Below are positions 1 to 9,934 of a stretch of 64,000 bases of DNA, piece after piece. The notes beneath the pieces are model-generated. The model saw only the letters and a list, made by a program, of their open reading frames with translations. It ran no database searches and was not told the DNA's origin. A program made the position numbers and the translations under genes. The stretch is from NCBI RefSeq assembly GCF_000801105.2, contig NC_079513.1:24768273-24832272 (forward strand). The letters are read 5' to 3'. Source of the DNA: Raphanus sativus. Lineage: Eukaryota > Streptophyta > Magnoliopsida > Brassicales > Brassicaceae. The first letter of the stretch is position 1. Every line of letters starts with the position of its first letter.

Positions 1-698
1 CCCCCTCCCCTTAAAGTCTAGAAAATCACACTGCTCGAGCTGAAATGTGATGATGAATCGAGAGATGTCGTCGTGAAATCGCGATAACCTCTCCGCATAG
101 CTAGGAATCGACGATCTAGAATTGGATTCCAAGGAGAAGCAGCTTCTGGTTCACACAGATTCGAAAATAATCGATCCGGAACAGTGGCGCCGCTCGAATC
201 AGAAGATAAGATAAAGCGAGTGTGTGTGTGTGGTGATGAATGAACTCTTTGGGGGGCAAAACGTGTGAGCAGAGAAGAGAATCTAGAGACATGCCATCAT
301 TGATCCCAGTTTATAGCGAGAGAGAGCCAGAGAGAGAGAGAGAGACCAAAAGGCAGACTCTGACTAGAGAAAGATTACTTTATTTTTCTGCTTTACCATC
401 ATCGTTAATTACGGGTTCGGTTCGGTTCGATCGAATTCGGTTTAAAATTTAATGGTTATTAAACCTTCTGGATGAGCGAGAGGGACTTCGCTTGCTTTGT
501 TTTTTATTTTCTTTGGGGGGTATCGGAATCGGAATCGGAATCATTCTCGCCGCATCTCCGTTTCTCTATTCGGATCTCTGACCCACCACCCCCACTCCCC
601 ACCTTCCCTCTCAGATAAGAGGCTTCTTCTTCTTCACCAATAGATTCAGGGAAAAGGTCTTTCTTTTACTACCCAATCTCTTATTTATTTTCACCGCC
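1..698. other. 5' flank and leader of the RING gene
   Basis: No coding sequence is supported here. The stretch holds a short GT repeat near 220-234, a GA-rich run near 318-345, and a hexanucleotide repeat (GGAATC, about four units) at about 524-545. The pyrimidine-rich part at about 590-698 is probably the 5' UTR of the gene starting at 699. The first 230 bases could be the leader of a divergent upstream gene outside the window, but nothing in them proves it. Confidence 0.5.
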
Positions 699-2104
699 AT
701 GAGTTCTGTTACCGCGATCGTGGATGAGCAGCAAGTGGTCGAAGCTATTCAGGATTTGACTCTTCAAGCTCAGGTTTTTGTTGTTACCCTAATCTTCGCG
801 TTTCCAGATCATACTTGTATTTGCTTTGTAGCTCTTTGTTTCGGAGTTTGAGCTGATTCCATCTGTCTTCACCACTCGAAGTATCATCAACTGATGGTTC
901 TTTGCTTTCATTGTTGAAATGTATACCTTTGGTTTTGTGCGTTGTGTGTGTGTTTAATTTCGAATTGGGCGATTAGGGTTTGCTAAAGTTTGCAGCTTTA
1001 GTTATTTAATTTTAATTAGTGGGGAGTGCAAAGATACTGAATTTGCTAGTGTTATCCATCTGAAGTCTTATCTGAACCTTGTTCAGGGCGAAGAGAAGAT
1101 CCAGGAAGAGATCCACGAGCTCAATTTCGGAAACCATGGCGGCTGTTGTGCGATATGCTTGAGTGAAATTCCTCTTCAAGAGACTGCCATGGTTAAAGGC
1201 TGTGAACATACTTACTGGTATATAATTCTGCAAGTCTTATCTTGGTTTTCTTTGAGATGATTACATCTGGTTGGGTTTTCATTTATGTTTTTACTAGTTA
1301 AAGTGTGTTACTCTGTAGTATGAACATATTGATCCTTCAGGTTTCTTTGGTTGCTCTTGATCACTATTTTTATGTTTTGTGTTTAGGAACTGACTTTCCT
1401 CTTTAGTTTTCTTTAAAATGATTTAATTTCATTTCAATTTTTATTCAGTGTGACATGCATACTTCGTTGGGCGAGTTGCAAAGAGAGTCCTACATGCCCG
1501 CAATGTAAGCATCCATTTGATTTTCTCAGTGTCCACCGGACTCTTGATGGCAGGTGATTTGTTATTTACATGTCGTGAATTACCCATATAGTGTGGAATT
1601 TTCTGTCCCTTGAACTAAATTCTCTGTTTTGTAATTCTATGCAGCATTGAAGATTTTTTGTTTGAGGAGAGTGTGTGCCTTCTCCTGAGAGCCTCCTGGT
1701 TTATACCGTTGGATGTGATGGTGGAACAGGCGTCACACAGCTATGGCTACCATGATGATTTCGACACTCCCTGTGACTACGAGGATGAAGATGATGACCT
1801 TGACGAGTTTTATCTGCACGGGTCAGGTCTTCGCATAGGAAACCGGAGATGGGGTGACAATGGTTTTGTCAGATCCGGGCGTCAAGAAGCTAGGCCAGTC
1901 AAGAAACACAGCTGTTCTGGTTCTAGTTCCAGTTCCAGTTCGGGCTCATCTTCATGTGAGCCTAAGGATAAGCAGGTGAAGACTACCAACACAACGGGAA
2001 GACGTGCAAAGAGGGCGATGAAGCGGGAAGCTGCTAACAAAGCAGCTGAAGTAGCTTCAGCAGCAAAGCACGAAGCCCATTTGGTTAGGTTGGGAAGGAA
2101 GTGA
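699..2104 (+). CDS. C3HC4 RING-finger protein, probable E3 ubiquitin ligase
   Basis: Four exons: 699-773, 1087-1217, 1449-1553 and 1645-2104, giving 256 aa in a continuous frame with GT-AG introns. The RING spans residues about 46-88 with ligands C46, C49, C64, H66, C69, C72, C85 and C88 (CAIC, GCEHTYC, VTC, PTCPQC), so the zinc-binding set is complete. Downstream come an acidic stretch (DYEDEDDDLDEF), a serine-rich run and a basic Ala/Lys-rich tail. Such proteins usually pass ubiquitin from an E2 to a substrate; no substrate can be inferred. The ATG at 699 opens exon 1 in phase with the next exon, and the MSSVTAIVDEQQ start is a plausible N-terminus. Gene order points to the At5g19430 orthologue. 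Only the last exon is a long open frame. Confidence 0.9.
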
Positions 2105-2708
2105 GGTGTGGATGCTCCTCTCTGTAAGTAAAACCGCGCTATTAAAAAAGCTCCCACCCACTTCCATTCCTTAGTTTCATCATCTGTACAGCAACTACTT
2201 TTTAATGTTGTGGTAAAATCCCATTCACCACTGTATGAGTACCAACCAGAAGTTGTGACCTTTGTTATCTCATATAATTAATTCTTCAACAACCATCTAT
2301 ATCCCATTGAGTTTTGAAGCTGTTGTCTAAATCATTGATCATATGAGATGTTGTGTGTGTTTCTTGGCGTGAGTATGTAAAAGTGATGCAGGTTTCATGG
2401 TCAATGGACCTTAAAGCATCACTTTAAGCATCTGAACAATCTAGAAGCCAAAATGAAAAAAAACAAGTTGTGTTGATCCAAATTGAAATTGATACCAACT
2501 CTCTTGTTGACAAAAAAAAGATACCAACTCTCTCTCTTTCTCTCTATTGAATGGTGGGGTCCTACCACACACACAAAAGGCAAATAATATAAGTAGACTT
2601 GAAGAAAGGAGAAATAAGATCACAATATTAACAGCATTGGTCAATCAGCTTTGAGGATCAAAAAGATAGACACAGAAGGAGACAAGGCAGACACACAAAT
2701 AAAGAGAT
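2105..2708. other. Spacer between RING gene and reductase
   Basis: This holds the 3' UTR of the RING gene and the promoter and leader of the reductase. CT-rich and CA-rich short repeats occur around 2530-2580. No further gene is seen. Confidence 0.5.
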
Positions 2709-4242
2709 ATGGCAAACAGTGGTGAAGGTAAAGTGGTGTGTGTAACAGGAGCTTCTGGTTACATCGCATCTTGGCTTGTCAAACTCCTCCTTAGCCGTGG
2801 CTACACAGTTAAGGCATCCGTCCGAGACCCAAGTTCAGTACTCACTTCTCTTCTCTCTCTAACATCCGCTCTAGTGTTCAAAGATTATGTCATGCGTTTG
2901 AACTGGAACTTTAGATTTGGGTTTGTACTAGTTAACTGTTAGCTTGGATTCAAAGCTACATCTTAAGTTATGTTAAAAAAATGATCAAAGCTTTGGGCCT
3001 TTGTTGTTGATTCTTTCATGACTTCACAACCTTTAGGTGATCCCAAAAAGACACAACACTTAGTTTCGTTGGAAGGTGCAAAGGAAAGACTTCACCTATT
3101 CAAAGCAGATCTTCTGGAAGAAGGATCATTTGACTCTGCTATTGATGGATGCGAAGGAGTTTTCCACACTGCTTCCCCATTTTATAATGATGTCAAAGAC
3201 CCACAGGTTTAATTTCTTAAATAATCACCCTCAAAACTGGTTTTCATTTTCTGTGGATTGTGATGATCTTGATAACTTTTTATCCTCATTTTCAGGCTGA
3301 ACTTATTGATCCTGCTGTCAAGGGAACACTTAACGTTTTGAACTCGTCCACCAAAGCATCTTCTGTTAAAAGAGTTGTTGTGACTTCCTCCATGGCAACC
3401 GTTTCTTTCAATGGTAAACCACGCACACCTGATGTAACCATAGATGAAACACGGTTCTCTAATCCTGAGATATGCCAAGCCTCAAAGGTGTGTATTCAGT
3501 TTTGACAAGGCCACCTTTGTTTCTGTTGTCATCTAGTCGTCTACTATAAGCTTTTAAAATTTAATTGAAACGGTTTCGCTTAGTTATGTTTATGATACTG
3601 GATTCAGATGTGGTATGGTCTATCCAAGACCTTGGCGGAAGATGCTGCTTGGAAATTCGCTAAAGAGAAAGGCTTAGACATTGTTACTATTAACCCTGCA
3701 ATGGTGATCGGTCCTCTCTTGCAGCCAACTCTCAACACTAGTGCTGCTGCTATACTAAACTTAATAAATGGTAAGAAAAAAACTTCTAGTTCTTTCATGG
3801 TTCTTGAGACAGTTTTTTTGTCAAATGTTTACTGACTTACTATAAGCAGGTGCAAAAACATTCCCCAACGCTAGTTTCGGATGGGTTAACGTAAAGGACG
3901 TAGCCAATGCGCACATCCAAGCATATGAGGACCCTTCAGCTAATGGACGTTATTGTATGGTCGAGAGTGTTGTTCACCTCTCCGAGATTGTGAACATTTT
4001 GCGTGAGCTTTACCCAAATCTCCCACTCCCTGAAAGGTAGGAAACATATCTAAATATATTATATGTTCGGTCTCTGAAGCTGTTGTTTCATAAGCAGGTG
4101 TGTAGATGAGAATCCGTATGTCCCGACGTTTGAAGTGTCCAAGGAGAAGACGAGGAGCCTTGGCATAGACTACATACCCTTGAAGGTTAGCATCAGGGAG
4201 ACCGTCGAGTCCTTGAAGGGGAAAGGCTTCATACACTTCTGA
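2709..4242 (+). CDS. CAD/CCR/DFR-like NAD(P)-dependent reductase
   Basis: Six exons: 2709-2832, 3037-3206, 3296-3487, 3608-3770, 3850-4036 and 4098-4242, totalling 326 aa, the usual length for this subgroup of short-chain dehydrogenases of the extended DFR/CCR type. An N-terminal Rossmann motif ([11 protein letters not shown], residues about 12-22) binds NAD(P). The catalytic pair is Y165 and K169 in [11 protein letters not shown]. Members reduce cinnamaldehydes, cinnamoyl-CoA or related carbonyls in the cytosol. The exact substrate cannot be read from sequence; the Arabidopsis syntelog At5g19440 is annotated as alcohol or cinnamyl-alcohol dehydrogenase-like. The gene appears intact. A relic of the neighbouring kinase gene lies about 300 bp downstream on the opposite strand. 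Confidence 0.92.
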
Positions 4243-4534
4243 GAAAGCATTTGAGCCCACGGTTTTAAACAAGATTTGATAAAGTATTTGGAACAAGTCA
4301 TCTTTCTTTCAAGGTGATGTTTCAATATTGAAAACAATGTCAGAAAATTTAAGATAACATCTTCATATCGTTCATGGCTGGATATTCAAGTAACTAAAGC
4401 ATCTGAAAACTGTCATCTACAAATTAAAAAGAAATAAGATGACAATTTTCAAAGAATACTGTTTTTTATTTCTCTGTTTTACTTGAAGAGGTACCTAAAC
4501 AGAACCGTTACTGCTTTTACAAGTCCATGCTTTC

Positions 4535-4680
4535 TCAGGTCTCGCCTTCTAATTGCAATGAGCCATCTCTCATTAACTTGACGCTCTAACTGTTGAATCT
4601 TTCTCGGGAATATTGTCTCGATGATTTCCCTCAGTCACTTAGTCCCAGCTTTCATCATCGCTGCAAACTCTTTGTCCATT
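4535..4680 (-). pseudogene. Relic of a CDPK (CPK8-like) 3' end
   Basis: Read on the minus strand, this stretch gives KEFAAMMKAGT, then after a frame change KSSRQYSRERFNS, KLMRDGSLQLEGE and a stop at 4535-4537. This matches the conserved C-terminus of CPK8-type calcium-dependent protein kinases (last EF-hand plus tail). It is broken: the Trp codon after the Asp is TGA, a Leu codon has become TAG, and there is a frameshift. No kinase domain or other EF-hands were found upstream on this strand. Position and strand agree with At5g19450 following At5g19440. It is therefore read as a remnant of a duplicate gene lost after polyploidy. Confidence 0.75.
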
Positions 4681-5437
4681 CTAATCACCAGGAAGCTAAA
4701 AGATCAAGAGAACAGTTGTAAACTTCTACCAACCCTCCAGACTAGTTAGAGATGCACCTATCAGAAAGTAAGACGTGAAATCGGTGCAAACCAAGCAGAG
4801 GATTGTCTCGAGTTTACTCTTGTCTCTCTTGCATAGAAAGACATCACATGAAGTCAAATTTTACTTGGTACTAACTGTTTCCTTGTCATTCCAGATTATG
4901 CAAAGTATATATTTCACAACCTTTAGACACGTCACACATGTCACTGTCAAAATAACCTACCAATGAGCAAAAACAAATGGTCCAGATAGCTAAAGTAGTT
5001 ACTTGCCCAAACCGGTGCTAACGTTATTCCGTTTGTCTAACGATAAAAAGTTTCCGTTTACGTTTTTATTTCTGTATCTTCTGCATGGTTTAACTGCCTC
5101 TTCGAGAACTATACAAAGTTGATATTGAGTTATTAAAAATATTAAAAAAGAGCCCGCATGTAACGGAACACCATTGCCAGAGATTCCCCAAGTTTAGAAA
5201 TAACCTAAATCTGCTCCTATAGGTTTGTGAACTCCCAAACAATTTGAACTATAAATCAAAAAGTGGAGTTTTTCAAGAGAAATGTCCCTCGCCATGATGA
5301 ACGCATTCATCAATGTTTAAGAACCTCTTTCTTCTAAACCAAGCAATATCTATTTATGGAAAAGAGGAGAGAGGCATGACTCTCTAATTATTAAAAATTT
5401 CGTGTTCTTTAATTTGTTTCTGAGTTCTTGAGAATCT
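4681..5437. other. Non-coding spacer upstream of NOI gene
   Basis: No gene is supported. AT-rich sequence probably includes the promoter and first exon or leader of the NOI gene. One candidate mini-exon is an ATG at 5282 followed by a phase-0 donor after 5314, but this is unproven. Confidence 0.35.
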
Positions 5438-5510
5438 GAGATGTTGAGGTTCCATCGGTTAATGCGCGTTGTAGAAAGGGGAAAGTTAACCGATGAGATC
5501 TCAACATCTC
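5438..5510 (+). repeat. 73-nt hairpin upstream of the NOI exon
   Basis: The 5' arm (5438-5462) and 3' arm (5486-5510) are reverse complements except for a 4-base internal mismatch, around a 23-nt loop (5463-5485). The arms begin GAGATGTTGAG and end CTCAACATCTC. The hairpin lies about 110 nt before the acceptor at 5617. It could be an intronic RNA structure or a small-RNA precursor. The loop is complementary to the loop of the hairpin at 5895-5970. Confidence 0.75.
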
Positions 5511-5611
5511 GTTTGTTTGTTTTGTGTTTCTTTTAATGTTTGGTTGCTAAACGCAAACTACGTTATATATATGATTATCTAACGAGGTTTTAATAAATTG
5601 GCTACATATAT

Positions 5612-6778
5612 ATGCAGAATGCTGGATGGACTCCAGTGCCACAGTTCGGAGGGTGGGACCAAAAAGGAATAGACGCAACAGACTACTCGGTTGTGTTTAA
5701 AAAGGCTCGCGCAAACAGGAAGCTGAACAAAGCTGATGTCACACACTCTTTGGGAAGTGAACAAGAACTCATGGCAAGTGCTCGTCGTCACCACCACCAG
5801 CAACATCTTCACCATCGCCGTGAAACCCAAGATGATGACCCAGTCATGGTAATACATCTCTAGCTCTGTCTCTCTCTATATGAATTCTTTGTTAGTTATA
5901 TCCTCCTTGTTAGATGATCCTTTTCCCCTTAGTCAACGCGCATGGATCATCACTAACAAGGTGGTATAACAATTAGTTCTCGTTGCGTCTTGGTTTGGTT
6001 TTGTGTTTCTGCATGCTTTCATACAAGAATTTTACCACTCCACTTCTTTCTCAACTCATAGGCATAACTGAACGGTGATGTTCAAGTTATGAATTTGACA
6101 TGAATCTCCTTGAGAAAATAATACTGCTTTTAGAACCTATAGAAATTTAGCAGTAGAGTAAGTTTTAATTATTGTTACAATTAAATTTAGCATCGAATAA
6201 TTGTTACAATTAAGTTCATGGGCAAGCTCACCTAGAAGGAAAATTTGTGACCAGAGTTTCAAGCATAGTGGGTTTTTGAATTTTGATAGTGATGTGGCAT
6301 AACGGATATAGAAACTTTCTATTTGGAGATGTGACCGGCCTTTCCTTAAAGTACATGAAGTATTGCTTTAGGTCTCGTTTATCAATACAAATAACTGGGA
6401 CCACGTTTGAAATTCAATGTTAGTTTGTTGGATTGCAGTTTTTTTTTCCATGGGAGCTTCACACAAGTTAATTTTGCTTAAATTCTCCAACCTTAGAGGG
6501 GGAAGATATTTCTTTTAAAGATGAAACCGCAATTTCTATAGTTTGGTTCTTCGTTTGCGTAGCAATAGAAATAACTTTGCTAGATTAGTTGCATAATAGA
6601 TGGAACAAATATTTATATAAGAAATGTACTATATTAATAGCATGTTTTCTCCCTCATAATATTACAAAAAAACCTATGTATAAAAGTATTACTCTCGCTT
6701 ACATTGCTAATTTTAATTAATGTGCAGAAGAAGAAGAGGATCTTGACCTACATCAATTGCTGTATCAGGCCAAACTAG
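5612..6778 (+). CDS. RIN4/NOI-domain protein (nitrate-induced family)
   Basis: The main exon ends at 5848; a second exon, 6728-6778, encodes KKKRILTYINCCIRPN plus stop. The main exon carries the NOI signature: WTPVPQFGGWD, then a DYSVVFKKAR segment, followed by a His/Gln-rich linker. Small NOI proteins resemble the RIN4 C-terminus: the PxFGxWD block is the region cleaved by AvrRpt2-type proteases, and the basic plus double-Cys tail is usually acylated for plasma-membrane attachment. The exact start is uncertain. The ATG at 5612 overlaps a possible TATGCAG acceptor at 5617, so the natural protein may begin in an upstream mini-exon and enter at N-A-G-W (5618). Gene order suggests At5g19473. The exon is flanked by two structured intron or leader segments. 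Confidence 0.78.
5895..5970 (+). repeat. 76-nt hairpin downstream of the NOI exon
   Basis: The arms 5895-5920 and 5944-5970 pair over about 25 bp with small bulges (GGATCATC pairs with GATGATCC; CTAACAAGG with CCTTGTTAG). The loop is 5921-5943. It starts about 47 nt after the donor at 5849. The arms are unrelated to those of the hairpin at 5438-5510, but the loops are reverse complements (CAACGCGCA at 5934-5942 and TTTCCCC at 5922-5928). Confidence 0.72.
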
Positions 6779-7860
6779 AGCCTTTGTTCCACAAAATTGC
6801 AATCTCAGTGATGTTAAAATACGTCTCAAAGACATCAGTGTTCTGTAATCTATATGTGTCATTGGTTAAGACACTCCTTGTTTATGTATACATTTTGAGT
6901 TCTGCATTCACTTCTGATATGAGAGTAAGATAACATGAATCATATATTTGTCAAATCCCAAGATATCATAGCTAGGCATTGACATTTGGGTTATCCGTTT
7001 AGTTCAGTTTATTTTGGTTTTCGGTTCAAGAGAAAAATGATCTATTTGGATATTTAGAAAATATGGTTCAATTTTGGTTCAATTATTTTGTTTTTGGATT
7101 TGGTTCGGATAACAAAGTTGGAAATCGGCTAATGTCACAGATAATTTGGGTCTAATTTGGTTCCGTTTTGGTTCAAACTTTTTGGTTAAATCGGACTAAG
7201 ATGTCAGAAAATTTAAGTTTTTCGAGTTTTCAGAATAAAGCTCGAATAATTCTAAATATTTCAGATCAAAAGTATTGAAATTCGGATAATTCAGTATATA
7301 AATAGTATTTTTAAAAATATTTGATTATTTTAAAATATAATTAATATTTATAAATATATAAACTATATTATAACAACTATTCTCTAAATTCCTGTCGAAT
7401 TCTTTATATTGATTTCTATAAATTTTTATTGATCATTATGGATTTGAATAATATTTTTTCAAAATAATTCTCCTTATAAGGCAATGTACAATAATCTTTG
7501 TAGAACTTTTCCACAAACAAAATCTAGATGCAAAGCATATATATAAACATCACGTAATTGACACAATGATACCCACATCTTCTTCTCGTCCAAACCAATC
7601 TCAGCTAGAAATGATAATTGCTTCAGCTACAAGTGATCCTTGTTTTAGTTTTATAGTTATCTGTTTTTAATGATATTTGAGACTTTGTTGAATTGGCTTG
7701 ATTGATAATAAAATGGATTTTGATAAATAAGTTCTCGCTGATATGGTTTTCTCGTTTCAGCATAATATATGTTTGTTTGATTTAACAGCTTTTTGTTATG
7801 TGATGTCATGATTTATGGTTTGATGTGGTGATGGTGAGACAAGTTATTTTATTGATATTA
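6779..7860. other. AT-rich spacer with degenerate repeat
   Basis: After the NOI 3' UTR, about 6970-7480 resembles the degenerate AT-rich dispersed repeats common in Brassica (runs such as GGTTATCCGTT and GGTTCAATTTTGG). No intact terminal repeats or coding sequence were found. Confidence 0.4.
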
Positions 7861-8115
7861 GGCCTGTTCGTTTTAAAACCGCAGCACTAGCGTCAGCGGC
7901 GATAAATAAAGCTAAGAACGGAAGTAATTTTGCTTTCCGTAAAATTATGTCAGCCACAGCGTCAGTCGCAAGGGTGATCGCATTTGCCGATCATTAATTG
8001 CTGTAGCGACTGACAAAGGAAATCTCTTTTGCCGCAACTATGATGAATTTATCATGATCGTAGCTATTATTTTGAACGCTGCCATTGTCGCTAGCATTTA
8101 ATAAACGAACAGGCC
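7861..8115. mobile_element. 255-bp MITE with 13-bp terminal inverted repeats
   Basis: The ends are GGCCTGTTCGTTT and its reverse complement AAACGAACAGGCC. Internal arms are also inverted (GTCAGTCGC near 7961 and GCGACTGAC near 8006), so the whole unit can fold. The flanks read ATT-A and T-ATT, consistent with a short target duplication (ATT, or TA depending on the boundary). The TIR resembles PIF/Harbinger-type ends, but family assignment is tentative. It is less AT-rich than its surroundings. Confidence 0.75.
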
Positions 8116-8338
8116 TATTATGGTTTTGTGTGTTCACGTAGACATACTTATTTGGGATAGTTCTTTGAATGACAAAGATTTTGAATATAATTTAAAAGTT
8201 TTTAAACCAATAACAATGGATTTTGATAAGATTTTAACAAAATATAAAACAATAACAATGGATTTTCAAAATTTCATAATTCTATTAGAATTCTTAAACC
8301 AATAATCCCCAAAACATCTTTCGGGAAGGGAGAGAGGT

Positions 8339-9934
8339 TTAAATCTTGTTGAAGGCGACAATGTCAACACTCTGGATGTACTCGTTGTTAGGTTCAGAGG
8401 TGAGATAGTCCTCAATGAGGTTGTCTGGGGAGACGAGGTCATCAACAATTGTGAGCATGATCGTGAGCTTCTTGATACCGTATCCAACTGGTACCAGTTT
8501 TGCTGCAACAATTAAACACTCAATTAGAAAGCTGCCCCTACACAAAGCTTACACTCTTTTTGATTGCAAGTTTATAGACAGATGGAAAGTATTGACGTAC
8601 AAGCTCCCCATAAGAGACCAGGCATCTCAACACTGCGAACAGCTGCTTCCAGTTTCTTCATGTCAGTCTCATCATCCCATGGCTTTACTTCCATGAGCAC
8701 AGATGACTTTCCACCTGACCAAAAGTTCGAAATTAAAAAGAGAATGAGAGAACTCATCGTTTTATTACTCACCATAAAACGATGCTTGCAGTAATAAAAC
8801 AAATAGAGAGAGAGGCTTACTCTCTTTAGGCTTCTTGGTTTCCTTCTTGGCAGCCTCCCTCTCCTCTGCAGCTTTCTTCTCCTCCTCAGTCTCGTCACCA
8901 AACAGATCCATGTCATCATCGTCATCAGCTGCAGGTGCCTGTTCACAATCAACGCGAAAACAGCTAAACACACGCACCAAAGTTTCCTCCACTAAACACA
9001 ACTCGTGGACAGAGCATTCATTCTTCAATACTAAAACAATTACCCTTCTCTAGGTCTATGATTTCTATTAAGCAGAAACTTAGAGCATCTCACTGTTTAA
9101 TAATAGAGAACGCAAACTAAGTTTTGAACAAGAATCAAGCATTCAGGTAAAGACGCCTCAGCTAGCCTAAAACACAATAACTACGTATCAATCTACTAAA
9201 CAAAACTCGTGGATTACTAATACAGAGCATTCTTCCCTACTATAGTGACTACCTTTTCAAGTTCTATCTATAACGCAGAAACTTAAAACATGTCACTGTT
9301 CAATGACAGAGCACAAAAAGAATCAAAGCTTTCAGATCAATCAATGTAAAACTAGCTAAAAACAGACATAACTGTTCTACGATTTCTACTAAGCAAAAAC
9401 ATAAGAACATGTCAATGTTTAATGTTTAGTAAAACAGAGCACAGAAAGAAACAAGCTTTCAGGTAAAAAGGCAGGCACCTCAGCTTGAGCAGCAGCAGAG
9501 CCACCGATGGACACTCCAACGGCTTTTCCCGGGAAACTGCAACAAACAAACTCGAAACTTGTAAGTTGCTGAAACTCAAATAGAAACTAATCCAAATCTT
9601 AACAAACTGAAGAAAGGACGAAACCTTTTAGCGAGGTGGGAAGCGACGCAATCGTACCACTTGCTAGCATTGGGGAAAGCATCGCTTGGTTTCTTCGAAA
9701 CGGCGGCGTACACCTTCACATCATCCACAGACAATTGATCTCTGCTTGCGGAATCAAAAATAGAAACTCTCTTAAGACATCGAACGACGACGATCGAGAC
9801 AATAGAACAGGCTTATTAAGCAAAAAGAAGGAAAGTGAGAAATTTTACCCGGAGATGTAGGTTTTTCCGGCGAGGTGCTCCTCCACGGATTTGACACCCT
9901 GTTCTGTGTGTAGATCTGAGAAGGTAACGGCCAT
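8339..9934 (-). CDS. Translation elongation factor eEF1B GEF subunit (alpha/beta')
   Basis: Six exons, in transcription order: 9934-9849, 9741-9625, 9536-9479, 8938-8821, 8714-8601 and 8502-8339, encoding 218 aa. The N-terminal GST-C-like region ([21 protein letters not shown]) is followed by an acidic linker ([18 protein letters not shown]), a Lys-rich hinge, and the C-terminal guanine-exchange domain ([13 protein letters not shown] through VDIVAFNKI). The protein recharges eEF1A with GTP during translation elongation in the cytosol. The C-terminal motif [14 protein letters not shown] is typical of the family. Start at 9934 gives [11 protein letters not shown], the expected N-terminus. Gene order suggests At5g19510. 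No defect is seen. Confidence 0.95.
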
